Positions 36,526 through 45,272 of a stretch of 64,000 bases of DNA are shown in pieces. The notes under the pieces were generated by a model. The model was not told the DNA's origin, did no database searches, and was given only the letters and a program-made list of their open reading frames with translations. Location of the stretch: assembly GCF_900631945.1 (NCBI RefSeq), contig NZ_UZWE01000014.1, positions 1-64,000 on the forward strand. Direction: 5' to 3'. The position numbers and the translations under genes are program-made. This DNA is from Paracoccus haematequi (GTDB lineage: Bacteria > Pseudomonadota > Alphaproteobacteria > Rhodobacterales > Rhodobacteraceae). Each line of letters opens with the position of its first letter. Position 1 is the stretch's first letter.

Positions 36526-37338
36526 ATGCACGCCACCGTTGTTCTGCTGGCCGGGGCCGTCGCCGGCGCGCTTGGCCTGTCGCTGTGGCCACTGGATCAT
36601 CGCCCCGCGCCCGACCTGCCCCGCATGGTGCGGCTGGATCCCCAGCCCTTCGAACACCGCCTGGACGGCGACTGGCGCCAGGCGGGCCGGTCCTCGGATG
36701 CGCCGGTGCAGATGACCCGGATCCCCGCCCCCGTCGAGATCATGGAAACCGCCGTCAGCACCGGCCAATGGCTGGATTGCGTGGCGGCGGGCGCCTGCCT
36801 TGCGCCGGGCGGCCCGGTCGACCGCCCCGACCTGCCGGTGACGGGGGTCAGCTGGCTGGACGCGGTGGCCTATGCCGAATGGCTGTCTGCCGAAACCGGG
36901 CAGGTCTGGCGCCTGCCCGCCGATGTCGAATGGGCCTATGCCGCAGCCGAAATGTTTCGCGACGACGCCCTGGGCGTGCGCAGCGATCCCGACAACCCTG
37001 CGGTCCGCTGGCTGGCGGAATATGCCGCCGATGCGGCCCGCAGCCGCGAACTGGACCGCGAAATCCGGCCGGTGGGCAGCCTGAACGTCAACTCGAAAGG
37101 CATCCGCGACATCGGCGGCGCGGTCTGGGAATGGACCTCGACCTGTTTGCGCCGGGTCGACCAGGACGCCTCGGGCGCGATCCTGCGCCAGGACGACATC
37201 TGCGGCATCTACATCGTCGAGGGGCTGCACCGCGCCGCGGTCGCCGATTTCGTGCGCGATCCCAAATCCGGCGGCTGCTCGGTGGGGGTGCCCCCCGCCA
37301 ACCTGGGTTTCCGCCTGGTCCGAGAGGTCGCCGACTGA
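36526..37338 (+). CDS. nirV: NirV, formylglycine-generating-enzyme-like protein
   Basis: A 270-residue protein of the SUMF1/FGE-sulfatase family found next to nirK in Rhodobacter and relatives. One N-terminal hydrophobic segment (about 4-22) suggests membrane attachment or export. The FGE-like fold shows VSWLDAVAYAEWLSAETGQVWRLP, VEWAYAA and IRDIGGAVWEWT, ending in GFRLVRE. Its task in nitrite reduction is not established. A GGAG ribosome binding site precedes the ATG. Confidence 0.88.
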   Translation: MHATVVLLAGAVAGALGLSLWPLDHRPAPDLPRMVRLDPQPFEHRLDGDWRQAGRSSDAPVQMTRIPAPVEIMETAVSTGQWLDCVAAGACLAPGGPVDRPDLPVTGVSWLDAVAYAEWLSAETGQVWRLPADVEWAYAAAEMFRDDALGVRSDPDNPAVRWLAEYAADAARSRELDREIRPVGSLNVNSKGIRDIGGAVWEWTSTCLRRVDQDASGAILRQDDICGIYIVEGLHRAAVADFVRDPKSGGCSVGVPPANLGFRLVREVAD

Positions 37339-37408
37339 CCGAACGTCCCCGGCCCTCCGAAGGCTTTGCGTCCCCCTTCGTTTTGCGGCACTAACAAAGG
37401 AACCCAAG

Positions 37409-38116
37409 GTGAAGGCGCAAGACGTGGCAATCGACGTATCCCAGGTGCGCAACCTGCCCCTGTTCCGGCAAATGGAACCGGCGGCCCTGGCGCGCCTGAT
37501 GGCGCGCGCCACGCCGCGCCGGGTGGCGCAGGGGGGGCTGGTCTTCGAACAGGGGGCCGAGGCGGTCGCGTTCTATCTGCTGCTGCACGGGCGGCTGAAG
37601 GTGACGCAGGTGACGCCCGACGGCCAGCAGGTGATGGTCCGCGTGGTCCATCCGGGCGACCTGTTCGGCTTTGCGCGCGCCCTGGCCCGGCCCGACTATC
37701 CCGGCACCGCGCGCGCCGCCGTCGAATCCATCGTGGTGGGCTGGCCGATGGCCGACTGGGACGCGGTGGTGGAAAACAACCCCCGTCTGGCGATCAACGC
37801 CATGCAGACCATCGGCCAGCGCCTGGACGAGGCCCATACCCGCCTGCGCGAGATGTCCACCCAAGAGGTCGAGCGCCGCGTGGCCCATGCCGTCCTGCGG
37901 CTGGCCGAAAAGGCGGGCCGGATCGAAGCGGCGGGCACCCGCATCGACTTTCCCATCACCCGCCAGGACATCGCGGAAATGACCGGCACCACGCTGCATA
38001 CCGTCTCGCGACTCTTGTCGTCGTGGGAAAGCCAGGGCCTGGTCGAGGGCGGGCGCCAGAAGCTGACCGTGGTGGATGCCGAGGGCCTGGCCCGCATCGC
38101 CGACCCCGAGGATTAA
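37409..38116 (+). CDS. Crp/Fnr family transcriptional regulator
   Basis: A 235-residue regulator with an N-terminal cyclic-nucleotide-binding-like domain (about 15-130) and a C-terminal winged helix (ITRQDIAEMTGTTLHTVSRLLSSWESQGLV, about 177-206). There is no N-terminal cysteine cluster, so it is not an FNR-type oxygen sensor. The start is a GTG at 37409. It sits between nirV and ppaZ and is one of two Crp/Fnr genes in the island. It may be NnaR-like, but the signal it senses is unknown. Confidence 0.85.
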   Translation: MKAQDVAIDVSQVRNLPLFRQMEPAALARLMARATPRRVAQGGLVFEQGAEAVAFYLLLHGRLKVTQVTPDGQQVMVRVVHPGDLFGFARALARPDYPGTARAAVESIVVGWPMADWDAVVENNPRLAINAMQTIGQRLDEAHTRLREMSTQEVERRVAHAVLRLAEKAGRIEAAGTRIDFPITRQDIAEMTGTTLHTVSRLLSSWESQGLVEGGRQKLTVVDAEGLARIADPED

Positions 38117-38128
38117 ACGGCCCCTTGT

Positions 38129-38142
38129 TTGCGTTTTCGCAA
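38129..38142 (+). promoter_or_regulatory. NNR/FNR-type box of ppaZ
   Basis: TTGCG-TTTT-CGCAA is a perfect dyad ending 76 bp before the pseudoazurin ATG. It is the most symmetrical NNR-type site in the window together with the one before nnrS. Confidence 0.7.
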
Positions 38143-38218
38143 AGTGCAGGGGGGTGCGGGGGCCTAGATCCCTGATCAACGGACCGTTTCCCGGTCCGCG
38201 ACTTCAGGAGAAAGACCC

Positions 38219-38659
38219 ATGAAACGCGCCCTCTTCCTTGCCCCCGCCTTGGCCCTGACCTTCGCCCTGTCCGGCGCAGCCTTCGCCGCCGAGCACGAAG
38301 TCCACATGATGAACAAGGGCGAGGCCGGGATGATGGTGTTCGAACCCGCCTTCGTGAAGGCCCAACCCGGCGACGTGATCCACTTCATCCCCACCGACAA
38401 GAGCCACAACGTCGAGGCGATCAAGGAGATCCTGCCCGCAGGGGTCGAGCCGTTCAAAAGCAAGATCAACGAGGAATATTCGCTGACCGTGACCGAACCC
38501 GGCCTTTACGGCGTGAAATGCACGCCGCATTTCGCGATGGGCATGGTGGGGCTGATCCAGGTGGGCGACGCACCCGCGAACCTGGATGCCGCCAAGACCG
38601 CGAAGATGTCGAAAAAGGCGCGCGAGCGCATGGACGCCGAGATCGCCCAGGTCCAGTAA
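38219..38659 (+). CDS. ppaZ: Pseudoazurin, electron donor to NirK
   Basis: A 146-residue precursor of a periplasmic blue copper protein that carries electrons to nitrite reductase. The signal peptide ends AFAAEH (about residue 23). Type 1 copper ligands are H63 (KSHNVE), C101, H104 and M109 ([10 protein letters not shown]), with the family's spacing. An AGGAG ribosome binding site lies in front. It is preceded by an NNR-type box and closed by a terminator before the next regulator gene. Confidence 0.96.
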   Translation: MKRALFLAPALALTFALSGAAFAAEHEVHMMNKGEAGMMVFEPAFVKAQPGDVIHFIPTDKSHNVEAIKEILPAGVEPFKSKINEEYSLTVTEPGLYGVKCTPHFAMGMVGLIQVGDAPANLDAAKTAKMSKKARERMDAEIAQVQ

Positions 38660-38671
38660 CCCCCACCACCC

Positions 38672-38710
38672 GGCGGGGCGGCCCAGGGCTGCCCCGCCTT
38701 GCTCTTTTTC
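38672..38710 (+). terminator. Rho-independent terminator of ppaZ
   Basis: GGCGGGGC and GCCCCGCC arms are separated by about 11 bases, with TTGCTCTTTTTC following. It lies 12 bp after the ppaZ stop and just before the nnr start. Confidence 0.8.
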
Positions 38711-38725
38711 GGAAAAGGCCAGTCC

Positions 38726-39442
38726 ATGAGCATGAAACTGTCTGCCGCCCACCGCCAGATCGCCTGCCAGTCGCGGCTGTTCTCGACCCTGCCGGTCGAA
38801 CTGCGCGAGGGGCTGCTGGATGCGGCCCATATCGTGCATCTGCGGCGTGGCCAGGTGCTGTTCCAGCATGGCGACAGCGCCGCCGCCATCCATATCGTCG
38901 CCGAAGGCTGGATGAAGCTGTACCGGATCGCCCCCAACGGCGCCGAGGCGGTGGTGGGCGTGATGACCCGCGGCCAGAGCTTCGGAGAACCGATCGCGCT
39001 GCGCCAGGCGGCCTATCCCGTGTCGGCCGAGGCGGTGACGGCCTGCGACCTGATCGCGGTTCCCGCGCAGGTCTTCCTGACCCTGCTGAAGACCCATCCC
39101 GAGGCGGCGATTTCCATCCTGTCGGCGACCTTCATGCATCTGCAAGGTCTGGTCGAACAGATCGAGCAGTTGAAGGCCCGGTCCGGGGCGCAGCGGGTGG
39201 CGGAATTCCTGCTGGAACTGTGCCCCGAGGGCGCGGAAAGCGCGACCGTCGTGCTGCCCTATGACAAGGCGCTGATCGCCGGGCGGCTGGGCATGAAACC
39301 CGAAAGCCTGTCGCGCGCCTTCGCCCGGCTGCGCGAACTGGGCGTGCGCGTGAACCAGTCGAGCGCGGCGATCTCCTCGGTCTCGCGGTTGCAGGATCTG
39401 GCGCTTGCCGATGCCTTTGGGGCGATCAGCCGGGTCATGTGA
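38726..39442 (+). CDS. nnr: Crp/Fnr regulator of the NNR/NnrR type
   Basis: A 238-residue Crp/Fnr protein close to NNR, the NO-responsive activator of nir and nor genes in Paracoccus denitrificans. The sensor domain covers about 10-130. The winged helix lies near 180-215, with KALIAGRLGMKPESLSRAFARLRELGV. No FNR-type cysteine cluster is present. NNR and Dnr are thought to sense NO through haem. ATG 38726 is used, and 38732 is also possible. Its 3' end overlaps norF by 8 bp in convergent orientation. Confidence 0.88.
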   Translation: MSMKLSAAHRQIACQSRLFSTLPVELREGLLDAAHIVHLRRGQVLFQHGDSAAAIHIVAEGWMKLYRIAPNGAEAVVGVMTRGQSFGEPIALRQAAYPVSAEAVTACDLIAVPAQVFLTLLKTHPEAAISILSATFMHLQGLVEQIEQLKARSGAQRVAEFLLELCPEGAESATVVLPYDKALIAGRLGMKPESLSRAFARLRELGVRVNQSSAAISSVSRLQDLALADAFGAISRVM

Positions 39443-39680
39443 AGGCCAGCGCGGCCAGTCCCCAGATCGCCGCCATCCACAGCGCCAGCGGCACCGTCAG
39501 CGCCGGCAGCCAGCCGGGCGCGGCGCGCAGGTGCAGGAATCCGCCCAGGATGGCGCGGGCCTTGAACCAGGCGACCGCCAGCAGCCCGGCCATCGCCGCC
39601 AGTCCCGGCAGCGGCGCCAGGGCGACGGTCGCCGCCGTCAGCGCGATCAGGATCAGCCAGGTGCGGGTCGGCGCGCTCAT
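39435..39680 (-). CDS. norF: NorF, small membrane protein of the nor operon
   Basis: An 81-residue protein with three hydrophobic segments, resembling the cytochrome c oxidase subunit IV-like NorF of Paracoccus. It has the motif AWFKARAILGGFLHLRAAP, typical of the family. It is the last gene of norCBQDEF and overlaps norE by ATGA. NorE and NorF support full NO reductase activity. Confidence 0.86.
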   Translation of the reverse strand: MSAPTRTWLILIALTAATVALAPLPGLAAMAGLLAVAWFKARAILGGFLHLRAAPGWLPALTVPLALWMAAIWGLAALAFT

Positions 39681-40222
39681 GATGCGGGGCCGATCAGATA
39701 GATCGGCGGCAGGATCATCACCCAGACCAGATCGACCATGTGCCAGAACATCGCGCCCGCCTGCACGCCGTCCGGCCGGGCGCGGATCGCGACCAGCCCC
39801 AGCACGGCGACGCCCGCGATCACATGGGCGGCGTGAAAGCCGGTCAGAAGGAAATAGAAGGTGAAGAAGGGATGGCTGTCCATCCCGGCACCAGCAGCCA
39901 GGTCGCGCGAATATTCCAGCGCCTTGATCGCCAGGAACACCACCCCGCCCAGGGCGGCGGGCAGCAGCGCCAGCCGCGCCGCCTGCCTGTTGCCCCTGGC
40001 GGCCGCCCGTTCGGCGCGGGCCGCGAACAGGCCCGAGGTGACCAGCACCACCGTGTTCAGGGCCGCCATCCGCCCGTCCAGCATCCCGCGCGCGGCGGCG
40101 AAGCCGGACGGATCGGTCAGTTGCATCGCCATCATCGCCGTGATTCCCGCCGCGAAGACCAGCAGTTCCGACGCGATCAGGATCCACATGATCAGCTCGC
40201 CGGGAAGGTCGTCGATGTCCAT
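39677..40222 (-). CDS. norE: NorE, cytochrome c oxidase subunit III-like protein
   Basis: A 181-residue membrane protein with about five helices, similar to cytochrome oxidase subunit III (TFYFLLTGFHAAHVIAGVAVL, then FWHMVDLVWVMILPPIYL). The ATG at 40222 overlaps the norD stop (ATGA). An in-frame upstream extension lies inside norD and is ignored. It is part of norCBQDEF. Confidence 0.9.
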   Translation of the reverse strand: MDIDDLPGELIMWILIASELLVFAAGITAMMAMQLTDPSGFAAARGMLDGRMAALNTVVLVTSGLFAARAERAAARGNRQAARLALLPAALGGVVFLAIKALEYSRDLAAGAGMDSHPFFTFYFLLTGFHAAHVIAGVAVLGLVAIRARPDGVQAGAMFWHMVDLVWVMILPPIYLIGPAS

Positions 40223-42144
40223 CACATCACCAGTTGGCGATAGATGTCCGGCAGCGCGGTCGTCAGCCGGTCGGGATCGCGGATGACCGAGAACCCGCCC
40301 TGTCCGAAGATGCGCGGGAACCAGCTTTGCGCGTCGCGGTCGATGGTGATGCCGAAGACCGCGTGCCCGGCCCGGCGCGCCTCTCGCACGGCCATGGCGC
40401 TGTCCTCGATGCCGTGGCGGCCCTCGTAATGGTCCAGGTCGTTGGGCTTGCCGTCGGTGATGACGATCATCAGCCGCCGCGACCGGCCTTCGGCGGCCAG
40501 CCCCGCCGAGGCGTGGCGGATTGCCGTGCCCAGCCGGGTATAGAAGCCGGGGCGCAGGGCGTGGATGCGCGCCTCGACGGTCCGGCCCATCGGTTCGGCG
40601 AAGGCCTTGCAATCGTGGATCCAGACCCGGTCGCGCTTCAACGAGGAAAAGCCCTGGATCGCGAATCGGTCGCCGCAGGCGTCCAGCCCCCAGGCCAGCG
40701 CGGTCAGGGCCTCGCGCGCGATGTCGATGACCGGGCGGCCGGTGACGGCGCTTTCCGTCGACCGCGATACGTCCAGCAGGATCGACACCGCCAGATCGCG
40801 GTTTTCGGGGCGGGACTGCTGCCAGATCCGGTCGCTGCCGCGGCCCGTGGCGCGCAGGTCGGTGACCGACCGCAGCGCGGCGTCCAGATCCAGGTCATCG
40901 CCGTCGGGCTGGGCGTGGCGGATCAGCCTGGCCGGGCGCAGGGCCTGGAACTGGCGCTTGACGGCCTCGATCCGGCGGCGGGCGGCGGGGTCGGTCACGC
41001 CCGCCCAATCGGGCGCGGGTTCGACCGGCGCGGCCAGCACGCGGCAATGATCGGGCATCCAGACGCCGCCGCGCGCGTCCCATTCGGGATAGGTGAAGCG
41101 GCCGGCGACGCGTTCGCGGTCCACATCCTCGGGCGCCAGATCCAGATGCAGCTTCAGCTTGGTCGCCGGGGCCTTGCTGATCTGGCCCAGCACGATTTCC
41201 TCGTGATCGTTCGCGGCCTTTTTCGCGTTGTCCAGATCGTCGTCCTCGACCCGGCGGTTGATGTTCAGCATCTCGGCCCAGGTCAGCATCGCCTCGAATT
41301 TATACAGGATGATGCTGTCCTTGCGCTCGGCCTGGTCGGCCTTGAGCCGTCGGGTCTTGCGGGCGGTGCCGTCGCCCGATTCCTCGGGGGTGCCGTCGGT
41401 GGGCGCGGTCGCGACCTCGTCGGCGACGCCTCGGCCCAACCCGCGCAGGTCGGGCCACATCGGCACCGGCAGGACGGGGCGATAGCCGCGCGGCGCGGCC
41501 CAAGGGGCGGGCGGCCGGGCGTAGTCCCGCAGCAGCGCGGGCTGGGGCGGTGTCGGATCGCCCAGCAGGTGACGCACCAGCCCCTCGACGGCGGCCTCGG
41601 TCCCGCGCAGGGCGGGACGCTGGCGCAGCGCCAGATGGGCGGCGCACAGCCGCTGCCACGTCCTGCGCAGGCCGGGCGCGGCCTCCAGCGTGGCGCGGGT
41701 CATCGCGACCCCCGCCGCCATCGCGGCCAGATCGGCCCGCAGCGGGTCGGGTTCGGCGGCAAAGGCGAGCGCATGGGCAGAGGCGGCGGCCAGCCACAGA
41801 TAAAGCGCTTCGTTGTCGGCCCGGTCGGGAAAGACGCCCAGTTCGACGGGCAGGCGCAGCGCCTCTCCGTCGAAGCTGGCGCGGGCGACATGTTCGGCGT
41901 CGAAGGCCAGCTTGCGGCGCCAGGAAATGCGGTGACGGCTGGATTGCAGCGCCACCGGCTTCAATTCGACATCGGCATCGCCCCCCAGGCCGCGGAACAG
42001 CACGGCGATCCGGCCGCGCATCTCGTCGAAGCGCACGGCGGCGTCGGGGAAATACTGCGGCGGATCCATGCGCGAGGCCAGCAGGTGCCACAGCTTGCCG
42101 ACCGTTTCCTCGGGTTCCCAGGGGGCAATTTCCAGATGGGCCAT
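40222..42144 (-). CDS. norD: NorD, von Willebrand A domain protein
   Basis: A 640-residue protein needed for assembly or activation of NO reductase. The C-terminal vWA domain (about 445-630) contains a MIDAS-type motif DVSRSTES and MIVITDGKPNDLDHYEGR. The middle part is charged and variable. It pairs with the MoxR-type ATPase NorQ, a common ATPase-vWA chaperone arrangement. The ATG at 42144 lies 4 bp after the norQ stop. Confidence 0.94.
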   Translation of the reverse strand: MAHLEIAPWEPEETVGKLWHLLASRMDPPQYFPDAAVRFDEMRGRIAVLFRGLGGDADVELKPVALQSSRHRISWRRKLAFDAEHVARASFDGEALRLPVELGVFPDRADNEALYLWLAAASAHALAFAAEPDPLRADLAAMAAGVAMTRATLEAAPGLRRTWQRLCAAHLALRQRPALRGTEAAVEGLVRHLLGDPTPPQPALLRDYARPPAPWAAPRGYRPVLPVPMWPDLRGLGRGVADEVATAPTDGTPEESGDGTARKTRRLKADQAERKDSIILYKFEAMLTWAEMLNINRRVEDDDLDNAKKAANDHEEIVLGQISKAPATKLKLHLDLAPEDVDRERVAGRFTYPEWDARGGVWMPDHCRVLAAPVEPAPDWAGVTDPAARRRIEAVKRQFQALRPARLIRHAQPDGDDLDLDAALRSVTDLRATGRGSDRIWQQSRPENRDLAVSILLDVSRSTESAVTGRPVIDIAREALTALAWGLDACGDRFAIQGFSSLKRDRVWIHDCKAFAEPMGRTVEARIHALRPGFYTRLGTAIRHASAGLAAEGRSRRLMIVITDGKPNDLDHYEGRHGIEDSAMAVREARRAGHAVFGITIDRDAQSWFPRIFGQGGFSVIRDPDRLTTALPDIYRQLVM

Positions 42145-42148
42145 CGTC

Positions 42149-42952
42149 TTATCCCAGCACCGCGACGACCAGATCCTGCAAGCCCTTGCGGATGTCGGCA
42201 TCGTCGGTCAGCGGCTCGATCATGGCGGCGCGGATGGCGCGGTCCATGTCCATGCCGCCCGCGATCAGCGTCGCCGCATAGACGACCAGTCGCGTGGACA
42301 CGCCCTCCTCCAGATCCTGGCCCTTCAGCCCGCGCAGCTTGTTCGCCAGCCGCACCAGCAGCGACACGCGATCCCGGTCCAGGCCGCTTTCGCGCGCCAC
42401 CACGGGGATTTCGTGTTCGGGCCGGGGGAAGGTGAATTCCAGCGACAGGAAGCGCTGCCGGGTGGAGGGCTTCAGCGTCTTCATGATGTTCTGGTAGCCG
42501 GGGTTGTAGCTGGCGACCAGCATGAAGCCCGGCGCGGCGTGCAGTTCCTCGCCCGTGCGGTCGATAGGCAGGATGCGGCGGTCGTCGGTCAGCGGGTGCA
42601 GGACCACGGCCACGTCCTTGCGGGCCTCGACCACCTCGTCCAGATAGCAGATCGCGCCTTCGCGCACGGCGCGGGTCAGGGGGCCGTCCACCCAGACGGT
42701 CTCGCCCCCCTTCAGCAGATAGCGCCCGATCAGGTCGGCGGCCGACAGGTCGTCGTGGCAGGCGACCGTATAAAGCGGCCGCCCCAGCCGCGCCGCCATA
42801 TGCGCGACGAAGCGGGTCTTGCCGCAGCCTGTGGGGCCCTTCAGCAGCAGGGGCAGGTCTTTGGCATGGGCGGCGGCAAAGATGTCGCATTCGTCGCCCT
42901 GGGGCAGGTAGAAGGGGGCGTCGGCCCCCTTCAGATCGAAAGTTCCGTCCAT
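42149..42952 (-). CDS. norQ: NorQ, MoxR-type AAA ATPase
   Basis: A 267-residue AAA+ ATPase. Walker A GPTGCGKT lies at 39-46 and Walker B in AICYLDEVVEAR. The sensor segment VASYNPGYQNIMKTLKPSTRQRF is strongly family-specific for NorQ/NirQ. It acts with NorD in maturation of NorBC, probably in insertion of the non-haem iron. It lies 4 bp downstream of norB. Confidence 0.96.
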   Translation of the reverse strand: MDGTFDLKGADAPFYLPQGDECDIFAAAHAKDLPLLLKGPTGCGKTRFVAHMAARLGRPLYTVACHDDLSAADLIGRYLLKGGETVWVDGPLTRAVREGAICYLDEVVEARKDVAVVLHPLTDDRRILPIDRTGEELHAAPGFMLVASYNPGYQNIMKTLKPSTRQRFLSLEFTFPRPEHEIPVVARESGLDRDRVSLLVRLANKLRGLKGQDLEEGVSTRLVVYAATLIAGGMDMDRAIRAAMIEPLTDDADIRKGLQDLVVAVLG

Positions 42953-42956
42953 GGTT

Positions 42957-44354
42957 TCACTCCGCAGCGATGTGGTCGGGGTTGTGGGCCAGGCGGTCGC
43001 GCTCCACCGGGCCGGGGCGCACCACCTCGCGGCGCGGCATCAGCAGCGAATAGATCAGCAGATAGGAACCGATGACCACAGCCGCCCCGGCGCCCAGGCG
43101 CATCCAGTAGAACAGGACGATCTGGTCCTGAACCTCCATGTAGTACTGGCCCAGGACGCGTTGCAGATGGGTTTGCAGCGTGCCCGCGAAGGTCAGCACG
43201 AAGGTCATGAACAGCATCCCGCCCGACATCAGCCAGAAGGCCGCCATGTTCAGCACCTGGTTATAGGGATCGCGCCGTTTCAGGATCGGCAGCGCATAGG
43301 TGAACAGCGCGAGGTTCAGGCAGACATAGGCGCCATAGAAGGCCAGGTGCCCGTGCGCCGCCGTGACCTGCGTGCCGTGGGTGTAATAGTTCACCCCGTG
43401 CAGCGTGTGCAGGAAGCCCCAGACGCCCGCCCCGAAGAAGGCCAGCACTGAACAGCCCAAGCTCCACAGCAGCGCGGCCTTGTTGGGGTGGTCGCGCCGG
43501 CCCTTCCAGACCATGACGAAGGCGAATGCCATCATCGCGAAGAACGGCACCACCTCGAAGCTGGAGAAGATCGAGCCGATCCACTGCCAATAGGAGGGCA
43601 GGCCGATCCAGTAATAATGGTGCCCGGTCCCCAGGATGCCGGAAAACAGCGCGGTGGCGACGATGACATACAGCCATTTTTCCACCACCTCGCGGTCCAC
43701 GCCGGTCAGCTTCAGCATCAGGAAGCCCAGGATCGACGCCATGATCAGTTCCCACACGCCCTCGACCCACAGGTGGACGACGTTCCACCAGTATTGCTTG
43801 TCAAGCGCCAGGTTCGACGGGTTGTAGAACGAGAACAGGAACAGCAGCGCCAGCCCCCACAGGCCGATCAGCAGGATCGAGCTGATGACCGTCTTGCGCC
43901 CCTTCAGGACCGTCATGGTGACGTTCCACAGGAAGATCAGCGCGGCGACGACGATGCCGACCTTGACCCAGATCGGCTGTTCCAGGAACTCGCGCCCCTG
44001 TCGGCCCAGCAGGAAGTTGCCCTCGAACAGGTTGAAGAAATAGGTGACGACCACGCCCGCCGTGCCCAGCACCAGGATGGCCAGCTGAAGATAGGCGGCC
44101 TTCACCGAATGGATTTCCCGCTCGGCCTCCTCGGGGATCAGGAAATAGGCGGCGCCGAAGAACCCGGTCAGCAGCCACACGATCAGCGAGTTGGTGTGCA
44201 GCATCCGGCCGATGCTGAAGGGCAGGGTTTCCGACAGGAAGTTCGGGTTGACGTAGATATAGCCGATCACCAGGCCCATCGTCACCTGGACGGCGAACAG
44301 GATCAGGGCGACGTAGATATACGCCAGGGCGACTCTTTGCGATTGATATTTCAT
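42957..44354 (-). CDS. norB: Nitric oxide reductase subunit B
   Basis: A 465-residue catalytic subunit of cNOR with 12 membrane helices, reducing NO to N2O at a haem b3/non-haem iron centre. Conserved blocks include RMLHTNSLIVWLL, HLWVEGVWELI, GTGHHYYWIGLP and HTLHGVNYYTHGTQVTAAHGH, which hold the haem and iron histidines. A GTG at 44363 opens the same frame, but the AGGAG spacing supports the ATG at 44354. It follows norC by 15 bp. Confidence 0.97.
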   Translation of the reverse strand: MKYQSQRVALAYIYVALILFAVQVTMGLVIGYIYVNPNFLSETLPFSIGRMLHTNSLIVWLLTGFFGAAYFLIPEEAEREIHSVKAAYLQLAILVLGTAGVVVTYFFNLFEGNFLLGRQGREFLEQPIWVKVGIVVAALIFLWNVTMTVLKGRKTVISSILLIGLWGLALLFLFSFYNPSNLALDKQYWWNVVHLWVEGVWELIMASILGFLMLKLTGVDREVVEKWLYVIVATALFSGILGTGHHYYWIGLPSYWQWIGSIFSSFEVVPFFAMMAFAFVMVWKGRRDHPNKAALLWSLGCSVLAFFGAGVWGFLHTLHGVNYYTHGTQVTAAHGHLAFYGAYVCLNLALFTYALPILKRRDPYNQVLNMAAFWLMSGGMLFMTFVLTFAGTLQTHLQRVLGQYYMEVQDQIVLFYWMRLGAGAAVVIGSYLLIYSLLMPRREVVRPGPVERDRLAHNPDHIAAE

Positions 44355-44369
44355 GATGTTCACTCCTGC

Positions 44370-44822
44370 TCAACCGGCGTCGTTGGGCGGCCAGTTCTGG
44401 GTGTTGATCTTGCTGGTCCACAGCAGGAAATCGGACAGGCCGCGAATATCCTCGTCCGAGAGGTTGAACTGCGGCATCTGGCGGCGCCCCTCGACGCCCG
44501 AGGGCTGGGCTTCCATCCAGCCTTTCAGCGTTTCGAAGGCGGCCTCGGGATCGTCCTGGACGCCCCAGCGGGCCATGACATTGCCGACCTCGGGCGCGAA
44601 ATAGGCGCCCTCGCCCAGGATCGAATGGCAGTTCACGCAGGCCTTGGCTTCCCAGACATGCTTGCCGTGGGCGACGCTCTCGGTCAGCGTTTCCTTGTCG
44701 GTCGAGACGTTGACGATGTACCAGTGGCCATGGACGAACAGGCCGATGAAGATAAGGATAAAGAACAGCGACCCGCCGTAAAAGATATTCCGGGCCATGC
44801 TCTTTGTCAGGACTTCGCGCAT
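44370..44822 (-). CDS. norC: Nitric oxide reductase subunit C
   Basis: A 150-residue membrane-anchored cytochrome c passing electrons to NorB. The N-terminus MREVLTKSMARNIFYGG and one helix (about 15-30) fit Paracoccus NorC. The haem c motif is CVNCH (62-66), and the axial Met is M116 in RRQMPQF. The ATG at 44822 is preferred over an in-frame start at 44861 because it aligns with the family N-terminus. An NNR-type box lies 63 bp upstream. Confidence 0.96.
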   Translation of the reverse strand: MREVLTKSMARNIFYGGSLFFILIFIGLFVHGHWYIVNVSTDKETLTESVAHGKHVWEAKACVNCHSILGEGAYFAPEVGNVMARWGVQDDPEAAFETLKGWMEAQPSGVEGRRQMPQFNLSDEDIRGLSDFLLWTSKINTQNWPPNDAG

Positions 44823-44884
44823 GGCGAGGATCTCCCGATAGTGTTGCGATGGGTGCACCATCGTCGCTCGGGGCGGGGCGATCC

Positions 44885-44898
44885 TTGTCCAAAGTCAA
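44885..44898. promoter_or_regulatory. NNR/FNR-type box of the nor operon
   Basis: TTGTC-CAAA-GTCAA lies 63 bp upstream of norC and 57 bp upstream of the divergent small gene at 44955. It keeps the TTG-N8-CAA core and could serve both directions. Confidence 0.6.
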
Positions 44899-44954
44899 AG
44901 AAGCCGCATTAAATTCGTGCAGGATGAAGACAGGGTGTCGAAAGGGAAACGACC

Positions 44955-45179
44955 ATGGACGATCGCTGGCCGGTCTGGAAACTCGCGCTGTTGCTCTATG
45001 TCTTCGCGGCGGGGGCGGTGGCGATCAACCTGTTCATGCTGGGGCTGCTGGGCCAGGCCGTGGGCCTGCCCGCGCTGTCGCCCGAGACGTCGGTTCTGGC
45101 CGCGATCCCGCTGGGGATCCCTGCCGCCTGGGCTTCGGGGATGTGGGCGCGCCGCCTGATGGACCAGGCGACGTCCTGA
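44955..45179 (+). CDS. Small membrane protein divergent from norC
   Basis: A 74-residue protein with two predicted helices (about 8-35 and 47-64) and charged ends (MDDRWPVWK, then RRLMDQATS). I do not recognise a family. It starts 57 bp from the shared NNR-type box with norC, so it may belong to the NO regulon. An accessory role for NO reductase is possible but has no direct support. Confidence 0.6.
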   Translation: MDDRWPVWKLALLLYVFAAGAVAINLFMLGLLGQAVGLPALSPETSVLAAIPLGIPAAWASGMWARRLMDQATS

Positions 45180-45272
45180 GGCGCCGGGCTGGTCACTCGG
45201 CACCTGCGGCTTTCGCGGCATCCCCTCCGATGACGCCTTCGACCTTTGGTGCGCGCGCCCGGCGGGGCGGCA

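Noticed and set aside
37350-37400. TTGCG-containing stretch before the Crp/Fnr gene at 37409 as a sixth NNR box
   Set aside because: No CAA at the required distance.
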